DNA from: Caloramator sp. E03
Lineage (GTDB): Bacteria > Bacillota > Clostridia > Clostridiales > Caloramatoraceae
Reading direction: 5' to 3'
NCBI RefSeq assembly: GCF_006016075.1
Contig: NZ_CP040093.1
Location: forward strand, 1,901,501-1,965,500
Length of the DNA stretch: 64,000 nucleotides
This document shows, one piece after another, positions 56,935-64,000 of the stretch (position 1 is its first letter; each line of letters starts with the position of its first letter). The notes beneath the pieces were generated by a model. The model saw nothing but the letters and a program-made list of their open reading frames with translations, had not been told where the DNA came from and ran no database searches. The position numbers and the translations under genes are program-made.

Positions 56935-58092
56935 ATGATACTTATTAAAAATGGGACAGTTTTATCTATGGCAGGAGAAAATATTGATAATGGAGAGGTT
57001 TTAATTGATAATGGTAAAATAATTAAAGTAGGAAGGAATTTAGATATTGAAGGAGATTGTAAAGTTTTAGACGCTAATGGTGGGTATATAATGCCAGGTA
57101 TTATAGATGCTCACTGCCATATAGGTATGTGGGAGGATGCAGTTGGATTTGAAGGAGCTGACGGAAATGAGGCAACAGATCCTGCAACACCCCATCTTAG
57201 AGCGATAGATGCTATAAATCCAATGGATAAATGCTTTAAAGAGGCTTATGAAAATGGTATTACCTGTGTATGTACTGGCCCTGGAAGTGCTAATGTTATT
57301 GGAGGAACCTTTACAGTTATAAAAACTAAGGGAAAAAGAATTGATGATATGATAGTAAAAGAGCCTGCAGCTATGAAGGTTGCCTTTGGCGAAAACCCCA
57401 AGTCAACTTATGATGATAAGCATCAGATGCCAACTACAAGAATGGCAATAGCTGCAATACTTAGGGATTATCTATACAAAACAAAGGATTATATAAAGGC
57501 TAAAGAGGCTGGAAAAAAAGATGAGGATGATATGCCGGATTTTGATATTAAAATGGAAAGCTTAATTCCTGTTATGGAAGGGAAAATTCCTTTAAAGGCC
57601 CACGCACACAGGGCAGATGATATATTTACAGCAATAAGAATTGCTAAAGAGTTCAATTTAAAATTAACTCTTGATCATTGTACTGAAGGACATTTGATTG
57701 CTGATGAACTTGCAAAGGAAGGTTATCCAGCAATAGTTGGACCATCTCTTACTGAAAGATCAAAGATAGAGCTTAGAGAACTAACCTTTGAAACAGCTGC
57801 AGTCCTTGCAAAGGCAGGGGTTAAAATAGCTCTTATGACGGATCATCCTGTAATTCCTGTACACTATCTACCTCTTTGTGCAGCTCTTGCAGTAAAGGCT
57901 GGTCTTGATGAGGAAACTGCTTTAAAAGCTATAACTATAAATCCAGCTGAGATATTAGGTATTGATGATAGGGTTGGTTCTATTGAGGTTGGAAAGGATG
58001 CAGATATTGTAGTGTTTAATAAACATCCATTTGATGTACAATCAAAAGCAATGTATGTACTTATAGATGGAAAAATTGTATATGAGAAATAA
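56935..58092 (+). CDS. Amidohydrolase (imidazolonepropionase/dihydroorotase-like)
   Basis: A 385-residue metal-dependent hydrolase. The HxH motif is in IIDAHCHIG, further ligands in AHAHRADD and LDHCTEGH, and the catalytic Asp in MTDHP. The ends form the small beta-sandwich domain (ILIKNGTVLS at the start, GKDADIVVFNKHP near the end). The true substrate is unknown; a cyclic amide or peptide is likely. SD GGGAGGTT precedes the ATG. Confidence 0.88.
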   Translation: MILIKNGTVLSMAGENIDNGEVLIDNGKIIKVGRNLDIEGDCKVLDANGGYIMPGIIDAHCHIGMWEDAVGFEGADGNEATDPATPHLRAIDAINPMDKCFKEAYENGITCVCTGPGSANVIGGTFTVIKTKGKRIDDMIVKEPAAMKVAFGENPKSTYDDKHQMPTTRMAIAAILRDYLYKTKDYIKAKEAGKKDEDDMPDFDIKMESLIPVMEGKIPLKAHAHRADDIFTAIRIAKEFNLKLTLDHCTEGHLIADELAKEGYPAIVGPSLTERSKIELRELTFETAAVLAKAGVKIALMTDHPVIPVHYLPLCAALAVKAGLDEETALKAITINPAEILGIDDRVGSIEVGKDADIVVFNKHPFDVQSKAMYVLIDGKIVYEK

Positions 58093-58118
58093 TTGCAGGG
58101 AAAAACCTGCAATTTTTT
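58093..58118 (+). terminator. Terminator of the tex-amidohydrolase unit
   Basis: TTGCAGG (58093-58099) with CCTGCAA (58106-58112), loop GAAAAA, followed by seven T. Confidence 0.9.
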
Positions 58119-58197
58119 TATAAAAAAATATAAATATTTATCTTTTTAATTCGATAATTAATACTGATTGAATTTTAATTAAAAGGCGTGGGATAGT

Positions 58198-58896
58198 ATG
58201 GTAAACTATGAACTTTACAAAGAGATAGTATCTTCTTATTCTAACAATACTAAGGAAGATATACAATATTATAAAAAGTTTATTGAGGAAAATCTTCAAA
58301 ATAAATATAAAAAAATTTTATATATAAAGGATGAGATTATTATTAAGGAAGGCATTATTGACGATTATATCTATTTTATTGAAAGAGGCAAGGTGGTTTT
58401 AGTTAAAAAAGGCTTATACGATAGGAAGTTCTGTTATGGTTATCTTTTTTCAGGAGATTTTTTTGGACATTCTTCCTTTATTAATATGCCGGAAGTTGTA
58501 AGTTATAAAGCCCTTACTAATTGTTACATCTATGCAATTCAAAAAGAACCTATAAAACAATTAATTCAAAATAATGAGGCTATAAGGGAGGAATTTCAAA
58601 GGATTATTGTAAATTCTATTAGAACTATGACTTTAAGGCAGGGAAGCCTTGCAACAGGTGAATGTAGAACCTCCTTTGTAAATTTTGTAAAGGAATATTT
58701 TAAGGATTATAGTAAAATAGATGAAAATGGTCATATTATTGTAACCCTTGATATTAATCTTGCACAAATAGCTTCTATACTAAATATGACAAGGGAGACT
58801 CTATCAAGAATAGTTTCTGAGATGAAAAAAGAAAAGATAATAGAAACAAAGAGAAAATATATAAAAATACTTGACTTATCAAGATTTGTTGTATAA
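58198..58896 (+). CDS. Crp/Fnr family transcriptional regulator
   Basis: A 232-residue protein with an N-terminal cyclic-nucleotide-binding-like beta barrel (about 30-130; IERGKVVLVKKG, LFSGDFFGHSSF) and a C-terminal winged helix with the Crp signature LAQIASILNMTRETLSRIVSEM. The few cysteines are not in an Fnr-type iron-sulfur arrangement. The effector is unknown. Its last codons contain the likely promoter of the next transcript. Confidence 0.88.
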   Translation: MVNYELYKEIVSSYSNNTKEDIQYYKKFIEENLQNKYKKILYIKDEIIIKEGIIDDYIYFIERGKVVLVKKGLYDRKFCYGYLFSGDFFGHSSFINMPEVVSYKALTNCYIYAIQKEPIKQLIQNNEAIREEFQRIIVNSIRTMTLRQGSLATGECRTSFVNFVKEYFKDYSKIDENGHIIVTLDINLAQIASILNMTRETLSRIVSEMKKEKIIETKRKYIKILDLSRFVV

Positions 58897-58897
58897 T
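58871..58897 (+). promoter_or_regulatory. Likely promoter of the FMN riboswitch-ribU transcript
   Basis: TTGACT (58871-58876), 15 nt, TATAAT (58892-58897), in the end of the Crp/Fnr gene and about 22 nt before the riboswitch. The spacer is shorter than ideal. Confidence 0.5.
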
Positions 58898-58918
58898 ATT
58901 TATAAGAGAAATAAATAT

Positions 58919-59029
58919 AATCTTCAGGGCAAGGTGAAATTCCTGACCGGCGGTATAGCCCGCGAGCCGAAAGGTATGATCCGGTGAAACTCCGGAGCCG
59001 ACAGTAAAGTCTGGATGGAAGAAGATAAA
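58919..59029 (+). ncRNA. FMN riboswitch (RFN element)
   Basis: The conserved RFN blocks are all present: AGGGCAAGGTGAAATTCC, GACCGGCGGTATAGCCCGCGAG, CCGGTGAAACTCCGG, GACAGTAAAGTCTGGATGG and closing AGAAGAT pairing with ATCTTC. It binds FMN and lowers expression of the riboflavin transporter gene downstream, here through the terminator at 59040. Confidence 0.96.
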
Positions 59030-59039
59030 ATTGTTATTT

Positions 59040-59066
59040 AACTCCTGAAGATTCAGGAGTTTTTTG
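59040..59066 (+). terminator. Riboswitch-controlled terminator
   Basis: ACTCCTGAA (59041-59049) with TTCAGGAGT (59052-59060) and six T. It lies between the FMN aptamer and ribU, as expected for transcriptional control. Confidence 0.88.
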
Positions 59067-59098
59067 TTTACTTGCCCTGATAAATAAGGAGGGTTTTT

Positions 59099-59686
59099 AT
59101 GACACACAAAAAAATATCTTCTCTAATTAAAATTTCAGTTTTATCTGCTATGGCTTTTATACTTATGTTTTTGGAATTCCCACTACCTATGTTTCCAGAT
59201 TTTTTAAAGATTGATATAAGCGATATACCTGCCCTTTTTGCTGCTTTTTCAATTGGGCCCTTTGCTGGTGTATTAGTTGAATTTATAAAGAATTTGCTTC
59301 ATCTTATAGTTAAAAATAGTACAGCGGGAATTGGAGAGTTTGCTAATTTTATAGTAGGCTTTGCAATGGTATTTACTGCTGGGGTAATATATAAGAAGAA
59401 TAAAACAAAAAAAGGAGCTGTTTTTTCTTTAATATGTGGAACTGTAGCTATGGCTATCATAGCATCTCTTGGAAATTATTTCATATTTCTTCCTCTCTAT
59501 GAGAAAGTATTAATGTTTCCAATAAAAGCTGTTGTTGGTATAGCTTCAAAGGTAAATAAAAATGTAAAGGATATAAATACTCTTATAATATATAGTATAT
59601 TACCTTTTAATATTTTAAAAGGAATAATAGTATCTTTAATAACTTTACTTGTTTATAAAAAAGTGTCACCAATACTACACAAATAA
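59099..59686 (+). CDS. ribU: Riboflavin ECF transporter substrate-binding subunit RibU
   Basis: A 195-residue membrane protein with about six hydrophobic segments. The conserved N-terminal FLEFPLPMFPDFLKIDISD and the GPFAGVLVEFIKNLLH segments are RibU hallmarks. It binds riboflavin with high affinity and needs shared ECF ATPases encoded elsewhere. The FMN riboswitch upstream confirms the substrate. SD AAGGAGG precedes the ATG. Confidence 0.95.
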   Translation: MTHKKISSLIKISVLSAMAFILMFLEFPLPMFPDFLKIDISDIPALFAAFSIGPFAGVLVEFIKNLLHLIVKNSTAGIGEFANFIVGFAMVFTAGVIYKKNKTKKGAVFSLICGTVAMAIIASLGNYFIFLPLYEKVLMFPIKAVVGIASKVNKNVKDINTLIIYSILPFNILKGIIVSLITLLVYKKVSPILHK

Positions 59687-59718
59687 ATTTAGCTTAATTA
59701 TAGGATTAGTTTATCTCA

Positions 59719-59752
59719 GCTCATAGCTTTTTAAATGGCTATGAGCAAAATT
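59719..59752 (+). terminator. Terminator of ribU
   Basis: GCTCATAGC (59719-59727) with GCTATGAGC (59738-59746), followed by AAAATTTTTTG. Confidence 0.8.
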
Positions 59753-59901
59753 TTTTGTATGTAGGTTAATAAAACCTTAAAGTAATAGATAACTCTTTTG
59801 ATATTTGAAATAATTTATCGTTAATAAATCATTAGCTAAAATATATTAAAAAAATTAAATTTTATATTTAATTTAATATTTCTGAAATTTTCAACAATCT
59901 A

Positions 59902-59951
59902 TTGACGATTTTGATTATTTTGTTATAAAATATATATGAAAACAATTTCAT
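59902..59951 (+). promoter_or_regulatory. Promoter and operator of the LacI-type regulator gene
   Basis: TTGACG (59902-59907), 16 nt, TATAAA (59924-59929). At 59936-59951, around the start point, ATGAAAACAATTTCAT is an imperfect palindrome like the operator before rhaB, suggesting autoregulation. Confidence 0.6.
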
Positions 59952-59982
59952 GATAACGTATTCATTGATAAGAGGTGTTGAA

Positions 59983-61011
59983 ATGGCAACTATTAAAGAC
60001 GTGGCAAAGCGCTCAGGGGTATCGGTTGCAACAGTATCAAGAGTATTAAATAATACAGCTCCTGTAAATTATAAAACTAAAGAAACAATTATGAAGGCAA
60101 TAGAAGAACTGAATTATAAGCCTAATATCATTGCTCAAGGAATGAGAACGAAAAAGTCAAAGACAATAGGGATTACAATACCTGATTATATAAACCCTTT
60201 CTATTATGAACTTTTTAAATATATAGAAGATGCAGCAAAGAAAGAAGGATACCATGTAATAGTATCTTCAACTGGTGAAGATATAAATGAAGATATAAAT
60301 TGTATAGATGATTTGATAAATAGAAACATTGATGGATTGATAATTTGTACCTATAGAGGGGATAAAGAAACTATTAAATATTTGCTTGAGCTTTCAAAAA
60401 AAATTCCAATAATATTTATGGATAATTTGCAATTAGATAAGCCTGTAAATTCTGTCTATACTGATGGATACAAGGGAATGAAAGAAATTACAAAACATTT
60501 AATATCACTTGGCCACAAAAATATTGGTTTTGTAAAATCAATTGCAAAATATAAAGTAGCGAATGATAGGTTTTATGGGTATAAAGATGCACTAATTGAG
60601 GCAGGAATAGAATTTAGGGATGAATTAGTTTATGAGGGAAATTATCATATTCAAAGTGGATATGAGGCAGCAAAATATTTTTTTACAGATAAAAAATTAA
60701 ACCCTTCTGCAATAGTATCGTCAACAGATTTAATGGCAATAGGAGCAATGAATTATATAAAGACAATTGGTCTTAGAATACCTGAAGATGTAGCAATTGC
60801 AGGTTTTGATGATATATATATGTCTAGATTAATTTCTCCTCCACTTACTACTTATAGACAGCCTATTGAAGAGATAGCAAAAGAAGCAATTAATCTTTTT
60901 ATAAATAAAGTTAATCATCCAAATGCAAAAAATAGAACAATTGTATTAAACGGGGAGATGGTAATTAGACGTTCAACTGATATATTAAGAAATGAAATAG
61001 AGAGAATATAA
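59983..61011 (+). CDS. LacI family regulator, probably of rhamnose genes
   Basis: A 342-residue LacI-type repressor. The start reads MATIKDVAKRSGVSVATVSRVLNN, the classic DNA-binding helix-turn-helix and hinge. The periplasmic-binding-protein-like domain follows with the end segments VAIAGFDDIYMSRLISPPLTT. It sits just before rhaB and rhaI, so rhamnose or a rhamnose derivative is the likely ligand. The start at 59983 follows SD AGAGGTG; an in-frame start 11 codons earlier has no SD. Confidence 0.9.
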   Translation: MATIKDVAKRSGVSVATVSRVLNNTAPVNYKTKETIMKAIEELNYKPNIIAQGMRTKKSKTIGITIPDYINPFYYELFKYIEDAAKKEGYHVIVSSTGEDINEDINCIDDLINRNIDGLIICTYRGDKETIKYLLELSKKIPIIFMDNLQLDKPVNSVYTDGYKGMKEITKHLISLGHKNIGFVKSIAKYKVANDRFYGYKDALIEAGIEFRDELVYEGNYHIQSGYEAAKYFFTDKKLNPSAIVSSTDLMAIGAMNYIKTIGLRIPEDVAIAGFDDIYMSRLISPPLTTYRQPIEEIAKEAINLFINKVNHPNAKNRTIVLNGEMVIRRSTDILRNEIERI

Positions 61012-61044
61012 TTTATATGGATTTAAGGCTGTGTCTTAGCAAAA

Positions 61045-61074
61045 ATGTAAACGTTTACATGAAAACGATAACGG
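61045..61074 (+). promoter_or_regulatory. Palindromic operators before rhaB
   Basis: ATGTAAACGTTTACAT (61045-61060) is a perfect 16-bp palindrome with the central CG of LacI/CcpA sites, directly followed by a similar half-matching site ATGAAAACGATAACG (61059-61073). They fit binding by the adjacent LacI-type protein, and also the cre consensus of CcpA. No clear -35/-10 pair was recognised between the regulator and rhaB. Confidence 0.7.
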
Positions 61075-61084
61075 GGTGATAATA

Positions 61085-62560
61085 TTGAAAGACAGTTATA
61101 AGTTTTTAGCCTTTGATCTTGGAGCAAGCAGCGGAAGAGCGATACTTGGAACTTTTAATGGTAGTAGAATAGATCTTAAAGAAATTCATAGATTTTCTAA
61201 CGATCCTGTATCTATAAATGGAAACCTTCATTGGGATATATTAAGGCTTTTTTATGAAATAAAGCAGGGTATTTTAAAGGCATCAATTGAGGAAAAAAAC
61301 ATTGACGCAATAGGAGTTGATACATGGGGAGTTGATTTTGGACTTATCGATGAAAAAGGGAAACTTCTTGGGAATCCATACCATTATAGAGATATAAGAA
61401 CAGAAGGAGTAATGGATAAGGTTTTTGAAATTATACCTAAAGAAGAGATATTTAGAGAAACTGGAATACAATTTTTGTGGTTTAATACTATTTATCAACT
61501 TTATTCTATGAAATTAGAGAATTCATCAATACTTGAAAAAGCAAAAACATTTCTTATGATACCGGATTTAATAAATTACTTTTTAACGGGGGTAAAAAGT
61601 ACAGAATATACGAATGCAACAACAACACAGCTTTTTAATACAGTTACAAAACAATGGTCATGGAAGATTATAGAGAAGCTAAATTTGCCTAAGGAAATTT
61701 TCACTAATATTATAAATCCAGGTACAATTATCGGATGCCTTACTGAAGATATACAAAAGGAACTTAATGTTTCAGCAATTCCTGTAGTTTCAGTTGCCTC
61801 ACATGATACAGGCTCAGCAGTTGCAGCTGTTCCAGCCGAAGACAAGAATTTTGCATACATAAGTTGTGGAACATGGTCCCTTATGGGTGTTGAATTAGAA
61901 AAACCTATAATTAACGAAAGCAGCATGAATTTAGATATAACAAATGAAGGGGGAGTTGAGGGGACAACCAGATTCTTAAAGAACATCATGGGGTTATGGC
62001 TTGTTCAAGAAAGTAAAAGGCAATGGGAAAGAGAAGGAGAGAAATTAACCTATTCAGATTTAACACAAATGGCAAAAGAAGCAAGGCCCTTTGAAAACTT
62101 TATTGATCCAGATTATCATGAGTTTGGACTGCCAGGGGACATGCCCAATAGAGTAAGAAACTATTGTAGGGCAACTAATCAAACTGTACCTGTTACGAAG
62201 GGAGAAGTTATAAGGTGTATAACCCAGAGTCTTGCATTGAAATATAGATATACTATAGAGTGCCTTGAAAAAATATTATATAAGAAAATTGACAGAATTC
62301 ATATAGTTGGAGGAGGTATACAGGATAAGATGCTCTGCCAATTTACAGCAGATGCAACAGGGAAAGAAGTAATTGCAGGACCAATTGAAGCAACAGCTGC
62401 AGGGAATATAGCAGTGCAAGCAATGGCTCTTGGAGCAATTAAAGATTTAAATGATGCAAGAAGAATAATTAGAAATTCATTTCAAATGCAAACTTATAAA
62501 CCACAAAATACACAAGAATGGGATAAAGTTTATGAAAAATTTATTAAATTAATAAAATAA
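61085..62560 (+). CDS. rhaB: Rhamnulokinase
   Basis: A FGGY-family kinase of about 491 residues. The N-terminal [13 protein letters not shown] is the first phosphate loop; [23 protein letters not shown] and [11 protein letters not shown] are the family motifs that mark rhamnulokinase. It phosphorylates L-rhamnulose at C1. The TTG at 61085 sits six bases after GGGGTG; a GTG at 61076 is an alternative that would overlap that SD. Confidence 0.92.
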   Translation: MKDSYKFLAFDLGASSGRAILGTFNGSRIDLKEIHRFSNDPVSINGNLHWDILRLFYEIKQGILKASIEEKNIDAIGVDTWGVDFGLIDEKGKLLGNPYHYRDIRTEGVMDKVFEIIPKEEIFRETGIQFLWFNTIYQLYSMKLENSSILEKAKTFLMIPDLINYFLTGVKSTEYTNATTTQLFNTVTKQWSWKIIEKLNLPKEIFTNIINPGTIIGCLTEDIQKELNVSAIPVVSVASHDTGSAVAAVPAEDKNFAYISCGTWSLMGVELEKPIINESSMNLDITNEGGVEGTTRFLKNIMGLWLVQESKRQWEREGEKLTYSDLTQMAKEARPFENFIDPDYHEFGLPGDMPNRVRNYCRATNQTVPVTKGEVIRCITQSLALKYRYTIECLEKILYKKIDRIHIVGGGIQDKMLCQFTADATGKEVIAGPIEATAAGNIAVQAMALGAIKDLNDARRIIRNSFQMQTYKPQNTQEWDKVYEKFIKLIK

Positions 62561-62583
62561 TTCTAACAAAAGGAGGCTTTTAT

Positions 62584-63795
62584 ATGGCAGGCATTGAGTA
62601 CAAAGTTTGGGAAGAAAAACAGATTGAAAGAGGAATTGATGTAGAAAAGGTAAAGAAAAGTATTAAGGAATTTAAAGTTGAAACTCCATCATGGGGATAT
62701 GGAGATTCTGGTACACGTTTTAAAGTATTTAAACAAATAGGTATGCCAAGAAATATATTTGAAAAGCTTGACGATGCAGCTCAGGTTCATAAATATACAG
62801 GAATATGTCCAACAGTTGCAATACATATACCATGGGATAAAACAGATGATTATGAAAAAGTAAAAGATTATGCTGCAAATCTTAATTTAAAAATAGGTGC
62901 AGTTAATCCAAATCTTTTCCAAGAAGATGAATATAAGTTTGGAAGTGTATGCAATAGTGATCCGAAAGTTAGAAAAAAGGCAGTAGAACACATGCTTGAG
63001 TGTGTAGAAATAGCAAGAAAGGTTGATTCCAAGATACTTAGCCTCTGGATTGCTGATGGTACAAACTATCCTGGTCAGGGTGATTTTAGAGCAAGAAAGC
63101 ACTATTTAGAGGAGAGCCTAAAAGAATTATATGACGCACTTGATGATGATATGAGAATGCTTATTGAATATAAGACATTTGAGCCTGCATTTTATCATAC
63201 TGACATTGCAGACTGGGGTATGTCATATACATTTGCGACAAAGCTTGGAGAAAAGGCTCAGGTACTTGTAGATATCGGACATCACTTCCAGGGTGCAAAT
63301 GTAGAACATATAGTTGCATTCCTTCTTGATGAAGGGAAAATAGGAGGTTTTCATTTTAATAATAGAAAATATGCAGATGACGATTTAATTGTTGGATCAA
63401 TTAATCCTTATGAGCTTTTCCTAATATTCAATGAGCTTGTATCTGCTGAAATAGATCCTTCAACAAGAAATACGGCAAAGAACATTGCATATATGATAGA
63501 TCAGAGCCACTGTATAGAACCGAAAGTTCCAGCAATGATTCAATCTGTTTTAAATGTTCAAACTGCTTATGCAAAGGCGCTTTTGGTTGACAGAGATGAA
63601 CTTAAAAAGGCACAGGAAAATAATGATGTAATGAGAGCTGAATCTATTGTAAGATGTGCATTTGAAACAGATGTAAGGCCACTACTTGAAAAAGTAAGAG
63701 AAGAGATGGGCTTAAATCCTGATCCTATGAAAGCATACCTTGAAAGCGGATATGAAGAGAAGAAGCTAGAAAGAGGTTATGGACAAGGTTGGTAA
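62584..63795 (+). CDS. rhaI: L-rhamnose isomerase, Gram-positive type
   Basis: A 403-residue TIM-barrel sugar isomerase of the RhaI type. [16 protein letters not shown] near the N-terminus, [15 protein letters not shown] with metal-binding Glu, VDIGHH and [12 protein letters not shown] are its metal and substrate segments. It converts L-rhamnose to L-rhamnulose, the substrate of the kinase encoded 23 nt upstream. SD AAAGGAGG precedes the ATG. Confidence 0.92.
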   Translation: MAGIEYKVWEEKQIERGIDVEKVKKSIKEFKVETPSWGYGDSGTRFKVFKQIGMPRNIFEKLDDAAQVHKYTGICPTVAIHIPWDKTDDYEKVKDYAANLNLKIGAVNPNLFQEDEYKFGSVCNSDPKVRKKAVEHMLECVEIARKVDSKILSLWIADGTNYPGQGDFRARKHYLEESLKELYDALDDDMRMLIEYKTFEPAFYHTDIADWGMSYTFATKLGEKAQVLVDIGHHFQGANVEHIVAFLLDEGKIGGFHFNNRKYADDDLIVGSINPYELFLIFNELVSAEIDPSTRNTAKNIAYMIDQSHCIEPKVPAMIQSVLNVQTAYAKALLVDRDELKKAQENNDVMRAESIVRCAFETDVRPLLEKVREEMGLNPDPMKAYLESGYEEKKLERGYGQGW

Positions 63796-63839
63796 ATTAA
63801 TAATCTGTGCTTTAAGAGGATGAGAAGGGGGACTTTAAA

Positions 63840-64000
63840 TTGTCAGAGTATATTCTTGAGCTTAGAGGTATAACAAAGATATTTCCAGGTGTTAAAGCTT
63901 TAGACCATGTCCATTTTCAGTTGAAGCCAGGTGAAATACACGCTTTAATGGGAGAAAATGGTGCAGGAAAATCTACATTTATAAAAGTTATTACGGGAGT
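63840..64000 (+). CDS. Sugar ABC transporter ATP-binding protein, start only
   Basis: From a TTG with SD AAGGGGGA the frame reads [21 protein letters not shown] and a P-loop GENGAGKST, the start of an RbsA/MglA-type ATPase with two ABC halves. It runs past the window edge. Its place after rhaB and rhaI suggests a rhamnose importer. Confidence 0.9.
   Translation, partial: MSEYILELRGITKIFPGVKALDHVHFQLKPGEIHALMGENGAGKSTFIKVITG

Overview
The window is AT-rich, gene-dense DNA from a low-GC Gram-positive bacterium of the Clostridia. Signs are strong GGAGG-type ribosome binding sites, a clostridial cellobiose PTS, a CwlD-type spore cortex amidase, an FMN riboswitch before ribU, a reverse-rubrerythrin-type defence gene and a raiA-motif RNA between comFC and hpf. 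A Caloramator-like or related thermotolerant Clostridiaceae is my guess, but sequence alone does not settle the genus. I saw no tRNA, rRNA, CRISPR array or prophage.

Layout. 1-4.5 kb: end of a rhodanese, a metallo-beta-lactamase-fold hydrolase, a frameshifted cwlD, and the AmmeMemoRadiSam pair. 4.6-6.3 kb: a Na/Pi cotransporter. 6.5-17.1 kb: a beta-glucoside module. A LevR-type sigma-54 activator (split by a frameshift) faces the operon it should control, and an IS sits between them. The operon has a textbook -24/-12 promoter with repeated upstream sites, PTS IIA-IIB-IIC, a small unknown protein, a HAD phosphatase and two 6-phospho-beta-glucosidases (GH1 and GH4). 17.2-23.2 kb: Hsp20, an MrfA-type helicase with a UvrD-like helicase, a tiny ORF between twin hairpins, and a TIGR01212 radical SAM protein. 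23.4-29.6 kb: sugar genes (AraD-like aldolase/epimerase, mutarotase-like protein, ROK regulator, galT-galK-galE). 29.6-38.7 kb: second Na/Pi cotransporter, NlpC/P60-like protein, soluble chemotaxis-type sensor, rubrerythrin, NAD synthetase, DeoR regulator, MFS transporter.

38.8-48.6 kb: a conserved housekeeping block: recD2, a ComFA relative that has lost its ATPase motifs, comFC, the raiA-motif RNA, a cluster of DnaA boxes, hpf, secA, and prfB with its programmed +1 frameshift. 48.6-54.7 kb: EamA transporter, M28 peptidase, an unknown gene interrupted by an IS30-family element flanked by 15-bp direct repeats, and a GAF-GGDEF protein. 54.8-59.7 kb: tex, an amidohydrolase, a Crp/Fnr regulator, and the FMN riboswitch with ribU. 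59.9 kb to the end: a LacI-type regulator, rhamnulokinase, L-rhamnose isomerase and the start of a sugar ABC ATPase, a rhamnose-use operon with palindromic operators.

The most interesting material is the comFA-like/comFC/raiA RNA/DnaA-box/hpf neighbourhood, the in-phase -1 slippery heptamer in levR, the levR-sigma-54 control region, and two related structured 3' UTR motifs at 17.1 and 36.4 kb.
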